A stretch of 64,000 bases of DNA from Gibbula magus (GCA_936450465.1 OW388289.1:81795093-81859092), one strand, 5' to 3'. Shown: positions 24,183 through 36,909, numbered from the stretch's first letter. Translations and numbers: made by a program. The notes: generated by a model not told the origin, from the sequence alone.

Positions 24183-27167
24183 TGTTTTCATTAAAATATA
24201 ATACAAGGAAAATAAGATACTAAGAAAGCTATTATTAAGTTTGTGCAAGTTGAACAGGGTTTTTTTATCAAAGAATTTGAAACAATCAGTGGTGATACTG
24301 TGATATCAAGTCTCTGAAGAGAACTTCATAGTAAAATAGGAGATAGGAGCTGTCGACTGAAAGATTTATAAACCGTTAATTCAACCATTAGCGAACCTCT
24401 GCTGATAATGTCTGATACTCTAACAAAGTTGGTGCAAGTTTGAAGCACTGATTAACTATTAATAAGGGGGTAAAATTTATTAAACTATTCATTTTCCTCA
24501 ACACTCAAAGTATGTATCATAATTACCAATGTAACAATTCAAAAAGAAATGTCTCCTCATTGGTTATAAGATAATTTCATGAGAAAGGCACTTTAAAGTC
24601 CATGGAAAGGGTTCTGCAGTCGAGCCAAGAAATTGAAACTGATACAAGGTTGAAATGGAAGCTTCAGATTTCAACTTCTGCAGTCAATTTTTCCAGGAAA
24701 GATTCAAGAATAAAACAATCTAACCAAAATCTACAGTAAATGATTAAATAAGAACCTCAATAATTCTTTCAGATTTTGTAATATTCTGTTATATTTATTT
24801 CTCACTGCTATTTTAGATCATCTCGTATATCTCTACAAACTTTCCCACAATTTTTTTTATTCAGTGAATTTTAGGAAAGCTTCTCAAATCAAATCATCTG
24901 TTTACAGAAGACTTGACATGAAGCTTTCAATTTGAAGTTTGCGGGAGGGGTTGTTGAAATATATTTGAATTATTCCAGTAAAGGTTTCCAGTCAAGGGCC
25001 TGATCCGAGATGAGCTGAAATGAAAGTTGTTAGGTAAACAGTCTCCTCACACTACATGCAATATCGTGTGAGCTGTGTGACTTTTGTTAGATGGTAGATA
25101 CCTACTTCTATATACATGTAAGTTTTTCAAAAAACTCATCAAATTTGAACCACTTGAGGTTGGCCCTCGCAACTTTTTAAAGGGAGGGTTTCATGTAATG
25201 CCCAAAACAAAATGACAGATAGAACTCGATTTTTTCTTTAAACATCAAATGTCTAGTATTGCAGCATTTGTAAACTAAAGTAGGTTTATGTGCTTCAATC
25301 TATCCAACATCACCTAGAAAAGTCTGCAAGAGTGGCTTTAGGAGATTAAGGGGGAAGAAGAAATAAATCATTGATGAAAAGTTACAATTTACAAGATTTT
25401 TTTATTTAAACAAATTTCGATTCTATAAATGAATGGATTGGTAAACAGACATTAGACTAGCAATAACTCTTCAATAGAAATAACAAAAATAATTTTTGTG
25501 ACTGTAGGAAATTTGTTGAAAGTAACGCAATCTTACTCAAGATGAAATTTATTCAGAATACATTATTTTCACATGACTTCTCTTAAGAAGATTTCCAAAC
25601 AGTAATTACAAATTGATCTGTGTTCAGTCCAAGGCTTAATGAAAACAGTATTTAACGACAGATCACTGTGATAATCAATTATGAATGGGTTAAATTATGC
25701 TCTCGGACATGACCTTACCAAATTCTCGTCCAAGATCTATGTTTAGCTTCAGAGCGTGCAGAATCTTCGGTTCAGGTTGATGCCGATTTGCAAGTCTATA
25801 ATTCCAATTTCCTATTGGTTATTGAAAGTGAGGCTCAGGTTAGTGGGTCACGCTTTGCTTTTGGTATGTGTGGACAACAGCTTTTATTGGATCCGATTTG
25901 ATTGGAATATGTCTTTTGTCAATAACTAATTTTTTTGAAAAATCATATTGGTTAAGTCTGATTTCCAATCTTTTCCACATAATTGGATCTGCTAAGGTCA
26001 AATCATATGTCAAAAAACGTTTTCTTTAGTGGCAGCTAGGTTTATTCGAAACAAAACATGTCATGTTATATATGAAAGAAAGACCTTTCAAGTTCACCTA
26101 GTCCAATTTTAGTATCATACATATATACTTCACTTTAGTTTAGTTTACTCTTTTTTCAAAAGATTGTGAAATGAAAGTGGGTGTGCAAACCGACGTAACA
26201 ATAAGGCAATAAAGGCAGTAAATCAGTTTAGTCTTGCTTAGTTGCCTTTAAAGTCTTTGTCGTCTCTTTGACGACACATTTTGTTATGTGTCTCAACTGT
26301 CACTTAAATGTTAGTTTGAATAATATAAAGTAAGTAGATGTCTCAATAGCCCTCAAACTGCTGAAGAGGTATTTCCCTCGAGAAACCAGTCTTCTTGACT
26401 TGCCTTTTAACTTTTATACGAAAATGTTTAATGGAATTTTGTGTTTCCTGCTTGTTTCAGAATGTTTACCACCAGCTGAATGTTAATTGGTAAATACTTA
26501 ATACTCGAAAGAGGAGTTTGAAATACTGATAAAGTACTGGTGTAGGGCAGCCTCAAATAGTCTCTCTAGCCAGTTTTCTTGATAATATAATTTTCAAAAT
26601 ATTATTTTTATTGATATTTTTGGAAACTAGAATCTCCGTCCAGATCCTATTAAAAAAATCAAAGTCTGCTGGTGGTACTGTTACTTGTTAACAACTTGTA
26701 CTGTGTATAAAAATGCTTAATGTCACTGGAATTGGTTACTGTAGTTTGTTTTTATGATTTAGATAAAATATAAACAATAGATTAAAAGTTTGCAAAAGGA
26801 AGGCTCATATACCATGTTCAGTGCATCAATTTGTATTATTTACTTAAAGGAGGTAGACAGGTACCTTAAGTGATCCAGACACATAACTCTGGTAAATGGT
26901 TCCTGTACAGACTGTCACTAAAAGTATACACCCAAAACGCCAATTCGTATGGACACTTACTTGAGTTACTGGGAAAACTCTGCTTCCATTGTCTTGTAAA
27001 ATTATCTGAAGAGTACATAACAATGTTAGCATAACGCCAGACAGTACTGACATGTACATACATCAGGGTGCTGCTGTACGTCTTCTCTGCTTTCTTGAAC
27101 TAACTTCATATCAAACTTCGCTCATACACCTGTCTCTTATATTAACCCACCATCTTCATTCATTCTA

Positions 27168-27458
27168 GGGGGCGGGATAGCGCAGTGGTTAGCGTGTTCG
27201 GCTTCGGATCAAGAGGTCCGGGGTTCGAATCCTGCCAGGGGCACGGCAACTTTGTCTGCAGTAGAGAAATGTTCTACACGCAGTAAGGTTTGGGTGCAAT
27301 GCTACACTGAATTTCAGAGTAGTAGTACCACCCATGGTTCGCTAGTTCCAGCCGTTGCTCGCAGGTTTCACCGCGATGCATAGCCACATGGCGTTGCAGG
27401 CTTTCTCCCTGCCGTAATACTAGCAGGGGCGTTAAACCCCAACTCACCTCACCTCACC
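27168..27458 (+). mobile_element. Full-length tRNA-derived SINE with 12-bp target-site duplication
   Basis: The head has a Pol III A box (TAGCGCAGTGGTTAGCG) and a perfect B box (GGTTCGAATCC). The body runs through GTTTGGGTGCAATGCTACAC and ACCACCCATGGTTCGCTAG, and the tail ends GCGTTAAACCCCAACTCACC followed by CTCAC repeats. It is flanked by perfect direct repeats TCATTCATTCTA at 27156-27167 and 27459-27470. The intact boxes and duplication indicate a fairly recent insertion, about 400 bp before the FHA exon. Confidence 0.9.
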
Positions 27459-27867
27459 TCATTCATTCTAAGCGTGCATACTTCATCTGAGCTGTTTGTT
27501 TTGACTTTGTTGACTTTGTTAACTTTGCTGCAATGGTCTCTACGAACCTGCAGACAATGTTAATGAAGGATAATAGGTGGCTATATTGTAGTAATAGTGT
27601 CTCAAACATATACTTTGTGAAATGCTTTTCTTATGATGCATATATATTTTTTACATAAATGTTTAATATGCAGCCATGCCAAAGTCTAAGACATTCACAG
27701 ACAAATTTATTTTTTCACTTTTGACATTTAAAATTGAAAATGTTACACTTTGGACTGGCAAGTTTGTAAAGCTTTTTATAAAACTACATAATATTAACCT
27801 TCCATCAGTGAAGAGATTTGTATATCCACACATGTCAGTCGTACAAATGATCATTTTACTTTTGCAG

Positions 27868-28004
27868 GAACATACTATGGTAGGACGGCCAGATGCGGCC
27901 ACCCAGCAAGATATACAGCTGCGTGGGCTTGGGATTATGCCCGAGCATTGCATTGTAGATGTCGTTGGGCCAGAAATCTACATCACCCCACAAGAGGGCG
28001 CCAG
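27868..28004 (+). CDS. KIF13: Kinesin-3 KIF13-type, exon 1 of window (N-terminal half of FHA domain)
   Basis: This exon encodes about 45 residues beginning EHTMVGRPDAATQQDIQLRG. It contains the FHA core seen in kinesin-3 motors: the EHT(M/L)VG start, QDIQL, and the MPEHCIVDV strand. In KIF13A/B this domain follows the motor and neck and takes part in autoinhibition and cargo or partner binding. The acceptor is a pyrimidine tract ending TTTTGCAG (cut before 27868) and the donor is CCAG|GTGAGT. The exon ends in phase 2, and its split Arg codon (AG|A) is completed by the exon at 43282. The start matches the family, where EHT follows the conserved stalk just after the motor. Open reading continues upstream into the intron, but that sequence is AT-rich and unlike kinesin. 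Preceding motor and neck exons were not found in the window, so this is an internal exon of a partial gene. Confidence 0.88.
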
Positions 28005-28052
28005 GTGAGTTGACCATTGTCACTGTCCCTTTACTGTACTGTTTGTACAGAT

Positions 28053-28164
28053 CTGGGCGTAGATTTTCAAAGCTCTCTTAGTGCTAAGACCGTCTTAAGT
28101 ACCATACATTAACATTGGCTTACGACTATCTTAGTGCTAAGAGAGCTTCGAAATCTAGGCCCAG
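28053..28164. mobile_element. Palindromic MITE just inside the intron donor
   Basis: The ends CTGGGCGTAGATTTTCAAAG and GCTTCGAAATCTAGGCCCAG are inverted repeats, and the inner parts (GCTCTCTTAGTGCTAAG / CTTAGTGCTAAGAGAGC) also pair, giving a nearly full-length 112-bp hairpin. It lies 49 bp after the exon 1 donor. A related half-copy is at 31268-31320. Confidence 0.8.
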
Positions 28165-29608
28165 GACTTTTGAGAATTATTCCTGTAGGACATTCTCTGA
28201 TAGACGTCCACCACGACTTGCTTCTTGTTGAGTTGATAGATGTAGGAGACACTCAGGATGTTCACTTCAGTAGAGGATGCAAGGAGTGCCTGCTAGAATT
28301 TCTTTACTTATGTTCAGGAAACAAAGCTTTCTCTGATTTATTATGGGAGGGAGTCATTGTGTACCTTCTGTACAATGGCTTCAAACCTTAGAGAAATATG
28401 CTAATATTATTTCCTTTTCATTGGTCTACTAGTCTACCGAGGAATTGTTCTGTGTGCTCAGTAATATGTCAGACAAATATTCTTTAAGAAATAAGTGTTT
28501 TATATTTGTCCTAAGTCGCCTATTAAATTGGGAATATAAACCTTTAACAATCTTCAACTCAGTCTTGCCCTCCAAGAGATGAACTTGCTTGAGGCAATTC
28601 TAGAAGGCATCAGGTGGGTGTTCCAGAGTTATACCCCTTCATTCTTGGTAATGAGCACCTTTGGGGAGACACGTCCAGGAGACGAGGGGATCATCAAGCT
28701 TCTTTATAGCCTGCAGAGATTGATGCCAGAACCTAAATATTGTTTTCAGGATACTCTGGGAATAATGTCGTGCAGCTTGTTTTTATGGGGATGGAAATAT
28801 GGCCCTTTTGTGTTAGTTTGTATGGATAAGACCGATGCTTAAAGAGTTCCATGTCACCGTTGATGATCGTTCTCTAGTCACAAACAGCGCCACTGTATCT
28901 CCAACTTCCATGTTTTCTGACATTAAACAGCAATTTGGTCTTAAATTTCAAAGATGACTTACTTTTGATAAACACTCAATGCAAGCGAAGCTGATGTTGA
29001 GGAAGTAACCTGCTATGTATGGAATATGAATCGTCCGTCTTTGGCGGGACACAAGAGTAAATAATACCACGATATGTCCAAAACAAAATTAACCCTCATC
29101 AAGTAGCTCTATCAAGTCCATCAATCCAGCATCGGCGTGTCTGGTAGGGTCGGCAACAGTTGCGCATCAGTAATTCCGAGAGAGGCTCGCCGCCCTGTCA
29201 TCTCCATAGCCATTCATCTCAATCAGGGGTAATTGTCAGAGGAGATTGCTTCTTACGGATCAATCAGGGGGGTGGAGAGGGAGGGAGATGGGATATTTTG
29301 AAGAGATAAAAGATATTGTATGGGAAACATATTTGTCTTTGATACTTTTACTAAAAGGTAGATACTTATCTATTGAGTGCTGATAAATTTTGTGAAGTAA
29401 GAAAGATGTAAGATATTCTTGATTGGGTTATAAACTAGGGAATCTAGAACATTGTTTGATGGATAGTTTACCTGGTAAATTTTGAGTTTGAAAAAACAAC
29501 TGGCATATATGTCCACTTGATTTTGAAATAAAGATGTTACTAAGAGAGATTGTTTCATACTTGTTTGGATTTGTGAGCAACAATAGTTAATGTCATGGGA
29601 AGTTTTTT

Positions 29609-29740
29609 TATACCCCCGCTATTAAGTAGTCAGGGGTATATAGCGGTCAGTGTGTCCGTCCGTCCGTCAGGTTTTTGTTCCACTCATAATTCTGAAACCA
29701 GTTGCTCAAATTTTACGATACTTGATATGTATAGTCACCA
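29609..29740. mobile_element. GTCCGTCCGT-type non-autonomous element (partial)
   Basis: TACCCCCGCTATTAAGTAGT, CAGGGGTATATAGCGG and GTGTGTCCGTCCGTCCGTCA open the element, followed by CTGAAACCAGTTGCTC and ACGATACTTGATATGTATAG. The same kind of opening occurs at 57823 and 62629. It fades into an AT microsatellite. Confidence 0.55.
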
Positions 29741-29852
29741 TGATGTGTATATAATATATATAATATATAATATAATTTTCTTCGTTTCGACTTCGCCATT
29801 CAACACTTTTTGTGATCTGTTCATACAAAAGCCTAAACATTGATCTCGTTTT

Positions 29853-30137
29853 GGGCGCAGGATAGCACAGTGGTTAACGCGTTCGGCTTCGGATCAAGAG
29901 GTCCGGGGTTCGAATCCCGCCAGGGGCACAGCAACTTTGTCTGCAGTAGAGAACTGTTCTACACGCAGTAAGGTTTGGGTGCAATGCTACACTGAATTTC
30001 AGCATAGTACCACCCATCGTTCGCTAGTTCCAGCCAATGCTCGCAGGTTTCACACCACATGGCGTTGCAGGATTTCTCCCAGCCGCGATATAAGTGAAAT
30101 ACTCTTGAAAGCGGCATTAAACCCCAACTCACCTCGA
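29853..30137 (+). mobile_element. SINE copy, near full length
   Basis: It has the intact head GGATAGCACAGTGGTTAACG, B box GGTTCGAATCC, conserved body, and tail GCATTAAACCCCAACTCACC. There is a short internal deletion around the GCATAGCCACATGG block. No clear target-site duplication is visible. Confidence 0.87.
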
Positions 30138-31267
30138 CTTAAAAGGTGGCCTAGAAACTTGACTTAACTAGATTGGTAATGACATCCATGATCCACTGAC
30201 TCCAAACACCAAGACAGAGTTAAGTTGGCACACTGGGCTTCTTAATTTTGCTTCTAGTCCATGTGTTAAAGGAAGTTCATAAGGCTACAGATGTTTCAAG
30301 GAAAGCTGGCCAGCAACAGATGGAACTGAAGAAACTACAAACCAATGATTTTAAGTTCAGAGTGTTTTGTGCAATTTACAGATCAATAAGAAATGAATCA
30401 TTGTGAGGGATTATTCTGCCGGCTACAGGGTGGCACTGGGGGAGGAGGGGTACAGAAAGATGGAATATAAAAGAGACCATGAGATAATTTCCTTGGGAAT
30501 TATGGGAAGATTTTTGAGAATAAGAAAAAGAAAGGCAAGAAGTTTGGTTGTCAACTTTTTGAAGAAGTGATGAAAGAGATATGACAATATCTGAAATATG
30601 TTCGTCACAATAAACGTCGACTGTCATAATGTTGCTTTTCTCATCTATTTCACCAAACTTCTTTTCAAAGAGGAATTGTGATTGTTGACTATTATTTCAA
30701 GTGTTAGGTTTTGTGTCCAGAAAAAGCAAATTCCTGCAAATAATATAAATTGAAACTTATTCCAAAGCCAAGTCGGCAGTAATGAAACTACTTTTCTGTT
30801 CTTAGACGTTGGTACGATATATGTTTTCTTATTTTCTTAAAAATATCCTTTATCAATGGAATTAGATTTGGTTCTTAATAAGCCTTTTGATGTCGAATAT
30901 CCTTCTTCATTAATTGGGGAAAATTGGGGAAATAATTTCATGAAAAGGTACAGAAATTTGAATAAAATTTTACCATTTCATCTTTCTTGTGAAGGGTATC
31001 ATTTCCAATATCCATCACTTTCAATATAGCTTCAAATTGTTCCTCAAAGGAGTCCCTAAAGACTCATAAATGAACAATATTTTAAAATTATGCATGCATG
31101 AGAACATAGATTTGTCACAGTGAGATGTTATAACTTTCATCCTTTTATAGAAATTTGTCGACCATATATGCTTAAGTGCCAATCCAAGTCCAAAGTCTTC
31201 AGAGTAATTAAAACCTATATAGCTGAATGGAAGAGTTTCACACATCTGGTTTTGTATTTCCCCGCTC

Positions 31268-31320
31268 TCGGTGCTAAGATAGCCATTAGTAGGCTAAGAG
31301 AGCTGTCAAAACCTAGGTCC
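31268..31320. mobile_element. Partial copy of the palindromic MITE
   Basis: GGTGCTAAGATAGCCATTAG then GGCTAAGAGAGCTGTCAAAA and CCTAGGTCC match one arm of the 28053 element with substitutions. Confidence 0.55.
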
Positions 31321-31467
31321 TGTATAAGAACCTGTTTACTTAGATTTTATTTTAGAAGCTCATACATATTGAAAAGTTAAATTTTGAAACCAAACCCAAA
31401 GTGCTTATCCAAATTTTGGATTTGCTAACGATGTTGAGATGAAAATGTTTAGAATTCTTTCCTGTAT

Positions 31468-32764
31468 AGAATCAGTCTGCATATATAAGTGACACATGTC
31501 GCAGAATCAGTCTGTATATATAAGTGACACGTGTCGCAGAATCAGTCTGCATAGTGACACGTGTCGCAGAATCAGTCTGCATATATAAGTGACACATGTT
31601 GCAGAATCAGTCTGCACATATAAGTGACACGTGTTGCAGAATCAATTTGCACATATAAGTGACACATGTTGCAGAATCAGTCTGCATATATAAGTGACAC
31701 GTGTTGCAAAATCAGTCTGCACATATAAGTGACACGTGTTGCAGAATCAGTCTGCACATATAAGTGACACGTGTTGCAGAATCAGTCTGCACATATAAGT
31801 GACACATGTTGCAGAATCAGTCTGCACATATAAGTGACATGTGTTGCAGAATCAGTCTGCACATATAAGTGACACATGTTGCAGAATCAATTTGCACATA
31901 TAAGTGACACATGTCGCAGAATCAGTCTGCATATATAAGTGACACGTGTTGCAGAATCAGTCTGCACATATAAGTGACACGTGTTGCAGAATCAGTCTGC
32001 ATATTTAAGTGACACGTGTTGCAGAATCAGTCTGCATATATAAGTGACACGTGTTGCAGAATCAGTCTGCACATATAAGTGACACATGTTGCAGAATCAG
32101 TCTGCACATATAAGTGACACATGTCGCAGAATCAGTCTGCATATATAAGTGACACGTGTTGCAGAATCAGTCTGCATATATAAGTGACACATGTTGCAGA
32201 ATCAGTCTGCACATATAAGTGACACATGTTGCAGAATCAGTCTGCATATATAAGTGACACGTGTTGCAGAATCAGTCTGCACATATAAGTGACACGTGTT
32301 GCAGAATCAGTCTGCACATATAAGTGACACATGTTGCAGAATCAGTCTGCACATATAAGTGACATGTGTTGCAGAATCAGTCTGCACATATAAGTGACAC
32401 ATGTTGCAGAATCAATTTGCACATATAAGTGACACATGTCGCAGAATCAGTCTGCATATATAAGTGACACGTGTTGCAGAATCAGTCTGCACATATAAGT
32501 GACACGTGTTGCAGAATCAGTCTGCATATTTAAGTGACACGTGTTGCAGAATCAGTCTGCATATATAAGTGACACGTGTTGCAGAATCAGTCTGCACATA
32601 TATATAAGTGACACATGTCGCAGAATCAGTCTACATATATAAGTGACACATGTTGCAGAATCAGTCTGCACATATAAGTGACACGTGTTGCAGAATCAGT
32701 CTGCATATATAAGTGACACATGTCGCAGAATCAGTCTGCACATATAAGTGACACATGTCGCAGA
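31468..32764. repeat. 35-bp satellite array, about 37 units, with a 525-bp higher-order period
   Basis: The unit is GCAGAATCAGTCTGC(A) then (C/T)ATATAAGTGACAC(G/A)TGT(T/C). Units are almost all 35 bp, with one 30-bp and one 39-bp exception near the ends. Rare variants recur exactly 525 bp (15 units) apart: CATATTTAAG at 32000 and 32525, CAATTTGC at 31888 and 32413, GACATGTG at 31836 and 32361. Most units carry a TATATAAG or CATATAAG word and a CACGTG or CACATG E-box. Confidence 0.95.
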
Positions 32765-35200
32765 AGCTGGCTGCATTCATAGCTTGTTAACTGGCTGCAG
32801 TGGAGGAAACTTGATTAGATCATTAGTCTGTTTCCATTATGATTCATGCGGTGGTCAGTGATTGACCTGGCCGTTATACAAGGCATTGATTTGTGGTCAG
32901 GAACAGTATGGATGCATACTGGGGTATGAACAATTATTCAGTCCTCTTGCTAATGGTTGGCATGTTAAAGTTGAAATACATACTCCAGCATGGTCTGATG
33001 TTTGATGTATGTGTTTCGAAATTAGATCTGCTTGCTCCTGTATGGTTTCATATTTGATGGATGAATATATGCAAGATCTGATTAATTCAGCCCTATCGGG
33101 GTATATTCAGTTCTGTCACCATTTTGAGATACTCTGAGATCCACGTGAAGAGTACTCTTCAAACAGTCCTGCATCAGTTCATAGGTTTCAAGTGACAGAG
33201 TCTTTAAAAAGATATTTGCCTTTGTTACGTTTCAAAATACCATATTTCAGATTTAAATTAAAATCATCTCGATCCACTAGCATATATATTCATGACTAAA
33301 TGCCAAATATATGACATTTGCTTGTTTTCAATGACAATCCACCAGTTGCCTTATTGTAGTATGACCTATACCAAATCCAGATGTGTGTTTTCGTCCCGAA
33401 AAGATAGGTTTCCAAAATTACATTGTCTAGCATACGCCAGCCGCAGTTTTTTACAAATTTCGTCTTTCTACCTTTATGTGTTTACTATAATGAACCAGTT
33501 TGCATTAAAATGGTAATTTCAGCTTCTTGATTAAGTTTGACATGTTACTCCCAATATATAAATAACAAAATGCTGAGTGTCACTTTAAGATAAATTCATC
33601 CCTTATTCATTTAGGAAGTACGTTTTATGGCTTGTAGAAAATTGCCATTCTTTACCCTTCTGAAACTTGTTTGTGATAGACCATAAACGTGACCATAAAA
33701 GAAAATGATGCATTACCTGATGTAATATTTTTATATAGCATGTTCCATGGAATTACAAATTATAACGTATGCGAAATGTGCATGATAGAGAAAAATAAAG
33801 TACGCTAGAAATCCCTTCTGATAAATGAGCTCTATATTTACTGCCTTCACCTTTTTGCTCAAACCATATTGATGGCTGGAGTTGAATCCCTCTCTATCTA
33901 CTTATCTTTGCTTTGAATTCCTATTGTCAGTTGCGGATCCACTCACTCCTTTGTAAAAATTTTGCTTGTAATTTGGATGAATCCCCCTCCACACCCCTCC
34001 CCTTTTTTTCCCCACACATGCCCCTTTACTTTATGTAAGAGAAATCCGCTTTGAAAATTTCTGGGTCCGTCTATGACTCTCCTTAACTGAGTATATGACT
34101 CTTAGTGGATCATATGAAAATATCAACTTCAACACTGTGGTATACATTCTCCTAGTTTTAAACCACATGTAACTAATTGTTAAACTGTGGATTCTAGAAT
34201 TAATGTTTGATGTTGAAAATATTAAAAAAGTCGGAAGTGTAATAAACAAACATTAAGTGAATTTCAAAATGATAAATTCAGAAGGCTTATTTTTAAAACT
34301 AAATCAAGTTTTTGAAATTTAAAATAGAGCATTGATGTTTAGTTTTAAAATACACAAAATATTTAAACAAACTTTCAATAAGATTGAAATTTCATCAAAT
34401 TAAGATGCAAGCATTCTGAAAATTGGATAAAATTCTATGATTAAATAACAATAATTTTATGACTTGGCCTACAATGGATTGAAAAATACAAATTTGAAAG
34501 AAATTTATAATGAATTAACTATCAAGACACAAAGGATGACAACTTAAAAATGTTGAGGTGAATTAAGATTTTATCAGAAGTAAGAGGTCACTGTATGCAG
34601 AGACATGTGTCTCGTATAAGAAATGTGAACCTTAATAGATAATAGGCTTTGAAGAGATTATTTGCTGCTCACATGTAATAATTAACTCATTTCTTAGGGT
34701 CACATGCTCCATCAGTGTCAGGCTTGCAACTTTGTGTGCAAGAAATATTTTAGATTTTAGGATTATAAGTAAAATATCAGTCATGCTTCTTTTAACGTCA
34801 GACTTTTTGACTCCTCATCATGTTGATTTTGTTTCTCTTTTGTTATTAATTTGTTTATTTAATTTCTGTCTTAACCACGAGTAAATGTTTAAAATTAAGT
34901 TTACCTCTTTTAACTATTAGCATTCATTTCCTTTTCATTAAACTGATACGTGATGATAGTGAGTGGTATTTGCCTTAGTAATCATACATGAATATAGGTA
35001 TATTATATATATATATATATATATTGTTGATATATTCCTTACTAAGAAAACGTCAAGATAGCTTTCATATTTATTATGTGCTAAGCGAAGTGAGACTGAA
35101 TTTTCTCAGTTTGAGAATATATGTTCTCATCACTGCAGTTTGATATCACTTTCTCAACACAGTGAATTATCACAATGGGGATGACATGTGTACAATGGTA

Positions 35201-35208
35201 TGACGTCA
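35201..35208. promoter_or_regulatory. Perfect CRE palindrome TGACGTCA
   Basis: TGACGTCA is the full CREB/ATF site, and a near copy (TGACGTCG) lies at about 35262 in a repeated context (CAATGGTATGACGTC). Function is not shown by the sequence. Confidence 0.3.
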
Positions 35209-35349
35209 CTTTTACAATCAACGCAACATGGTCCCCGTTGCTAGGTGACAGAGCAACAATGGTATGACGTCGCCATAACTCGCTCACATTGAAGCAATTT
35301 TGGACTTAAAACACCACATTTCTGATCATAGAAGCATTTAATAAACGGA

Positions 35350-35482
35350 ATATTTTGTGTTTTCAGTGTGACATCACTTATTTCTCATCTAGTGACAGGG
35401 TAAAGCGCCACTCGTGAAAGTTTTGGCTTTACCTTGTCACTCGATGAGAGATAAGTGATATCGGACTGAAAACACAAAATAT
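35350..35482. repeat. Foldback element with 57-bp arms
   Basis: Arms 35350-35406 and 35426-35482 pair at about 51 of 57 positions (ATATTTTGTGTTTTCAGT ... ACTGAAAACACAAAATAT) around a 19-nt loop. The sequence before it (35090-35290) has CRE-like sites and may belong to the same unit. Confidence 0.82.
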
Positions 35483-36712
35483 CCTCTGGGATCTTGCTGA
35501 TGTTATTTGTTTCACATCACTGTTAGATTTTATAGAATTAATTATTATCGGAAAAGAAGGAAATTGGAAGGAAGCTCTAAGAAAAAGCTGATCAGAAATA
35601 TACTATTTATGTTACGACTTATTCTAAACATTAATGCTCATCCAATTATCGGTTGATTGGAAAAGATATTTTGATTCCAAAATATGAAAATGGGGAAATT
35701 TACATTAACTTATAAATATTGATAACAGGATGATAATAAATGTGAAAAACAGCAAGGCGTATAAATGTCAAAGTTTATCCTTGTAAATAAAGCAAAGGAT
35801 TCTAATTACCTTGGCAAGGTCATTCCATCGTGTTTTAAAGGAATTTAAAATTGATAAGATTTCATGCTGGTACTTTTCTTTGACGTTTTGAAACATCATA
35901 TTACTTGAATGCATTATCTTATATACTTTAAAGAGACCTAAAACTTTAACCTATATGTTTATGGTTGAAGAAACCTATACACACATCTAAAGATGTGACG
36001 TAAGTCAAGTTTCAAATCAATATTCATGATACTAGACCATCACCTTTGAACCAGCTAACAAGTTTGTATAGTAATAAGAATTTGCTATGATTATTCATGT
36101 GTCAGTTGATACTCTGTTAAACGTAAATGTAAGTAATTTATCTTGTTTCAAGATATGAGCGTTGAGATGAGGTGATATAGTGTTAAATACAACCAAATGT
36201 AATTCAGTATCAGAACAGTGGTTATTATTGTCAGGAGGAAGCATGCTGTGAAACCTGTGAGTCTTGGCTGGAATAGGAAACAATGCATAATGCACTACAT
36301 ATAGGACATGATTTGAAACCTAGACCCACCCATGCAGCAAAGCCGTGACCATTGTTGCTGAACTTCACTGATAGCATTCGACTGAGCTATGCACAGGACC
36401 ATATGCCAGCATACTAACTCTTGTCAGTTTTGATTTGGTAACCTTGACCTGCTGTATCGACAAGTGCCAAACCATTCCTGTGTCTAATTTACAGGAATCA
36501 TTCACCTTATTAACATATATGGTGAACATACACTGAATCCGGCACCAGGAGGTACAGAGTCAAATTAAATCTCTTGAAGCCGGCACAAAAGCATTGAAAA
36601 TGTTCTTGTACAAGCTGGATATAGTTGTGTTAGAAAACTATATAGGTTATGTTCAAGGGATTGGTTTGACTTTCGTGTCCTTGGTTCTTATGTCCCTCGT
36701 GAGCATATATAC

Positions 36713-36909
36713 CAGGGTAGCCTATGGCTAGTGAAAAAGAAGCTGGGCTAGTAGAGTGTAAAAACTGGTAGTCCGAAGGACTAGTAAAAGTTTTAGGTGA
36801 AATGATCATGGAGATGTATTTGGCTAGCTGGAAAAAGTCTGGACTAGTACTTTTAGAAGTGCACTAGTGTGAATGGCTACCGCATTTAAAACGTTAATTT
36901 CGACCCCTG
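36713..36909. mobile_element. hAT-like MITE, copy 1 (5' internal deletion)
   Basis: It shares about 190 bp with 51029-51247 (GGCTAGTGAAAAAGAAGCTG, CTGGTAGTCCGAAGGACTAG, ATTTGGCTAGCTGG) and ends AATTTCGACCCCTG. The left end has lost about 20 bp after CAGGG. Confidence 0.8.

Larger units (their letters stand above)
1..27867 (+). other. Upstream or long-intron sequence of the KIF13 gene, no supported exon
   Basis: Reading both strands I found no stretch with kinesin motor, neck or neck-coil motifs (no P-loop GQTGSGK, no NPYVQPVT-like or DSVLTWLL-like block) and no other recognisable exon. Because the exon at 27868 starts mid-protein, this region is most simply the intron before it, with the motor exons before base 1. 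Open stretches here are short, AT-rich or fall in tandem repeats. Its contents are minisatellites, degenerate tandem series, SINEs, MITE-like hairpins and microsatellites, listed separately. The rest shows nothing I can name. Confidence 0.6.

Noticed and set aside
31468..32764. CRISPR-like array (regular repeats)
   Set aside because: Units are contiguous with no unique spacers and the context is an animal intron; it is a tandem satellite.
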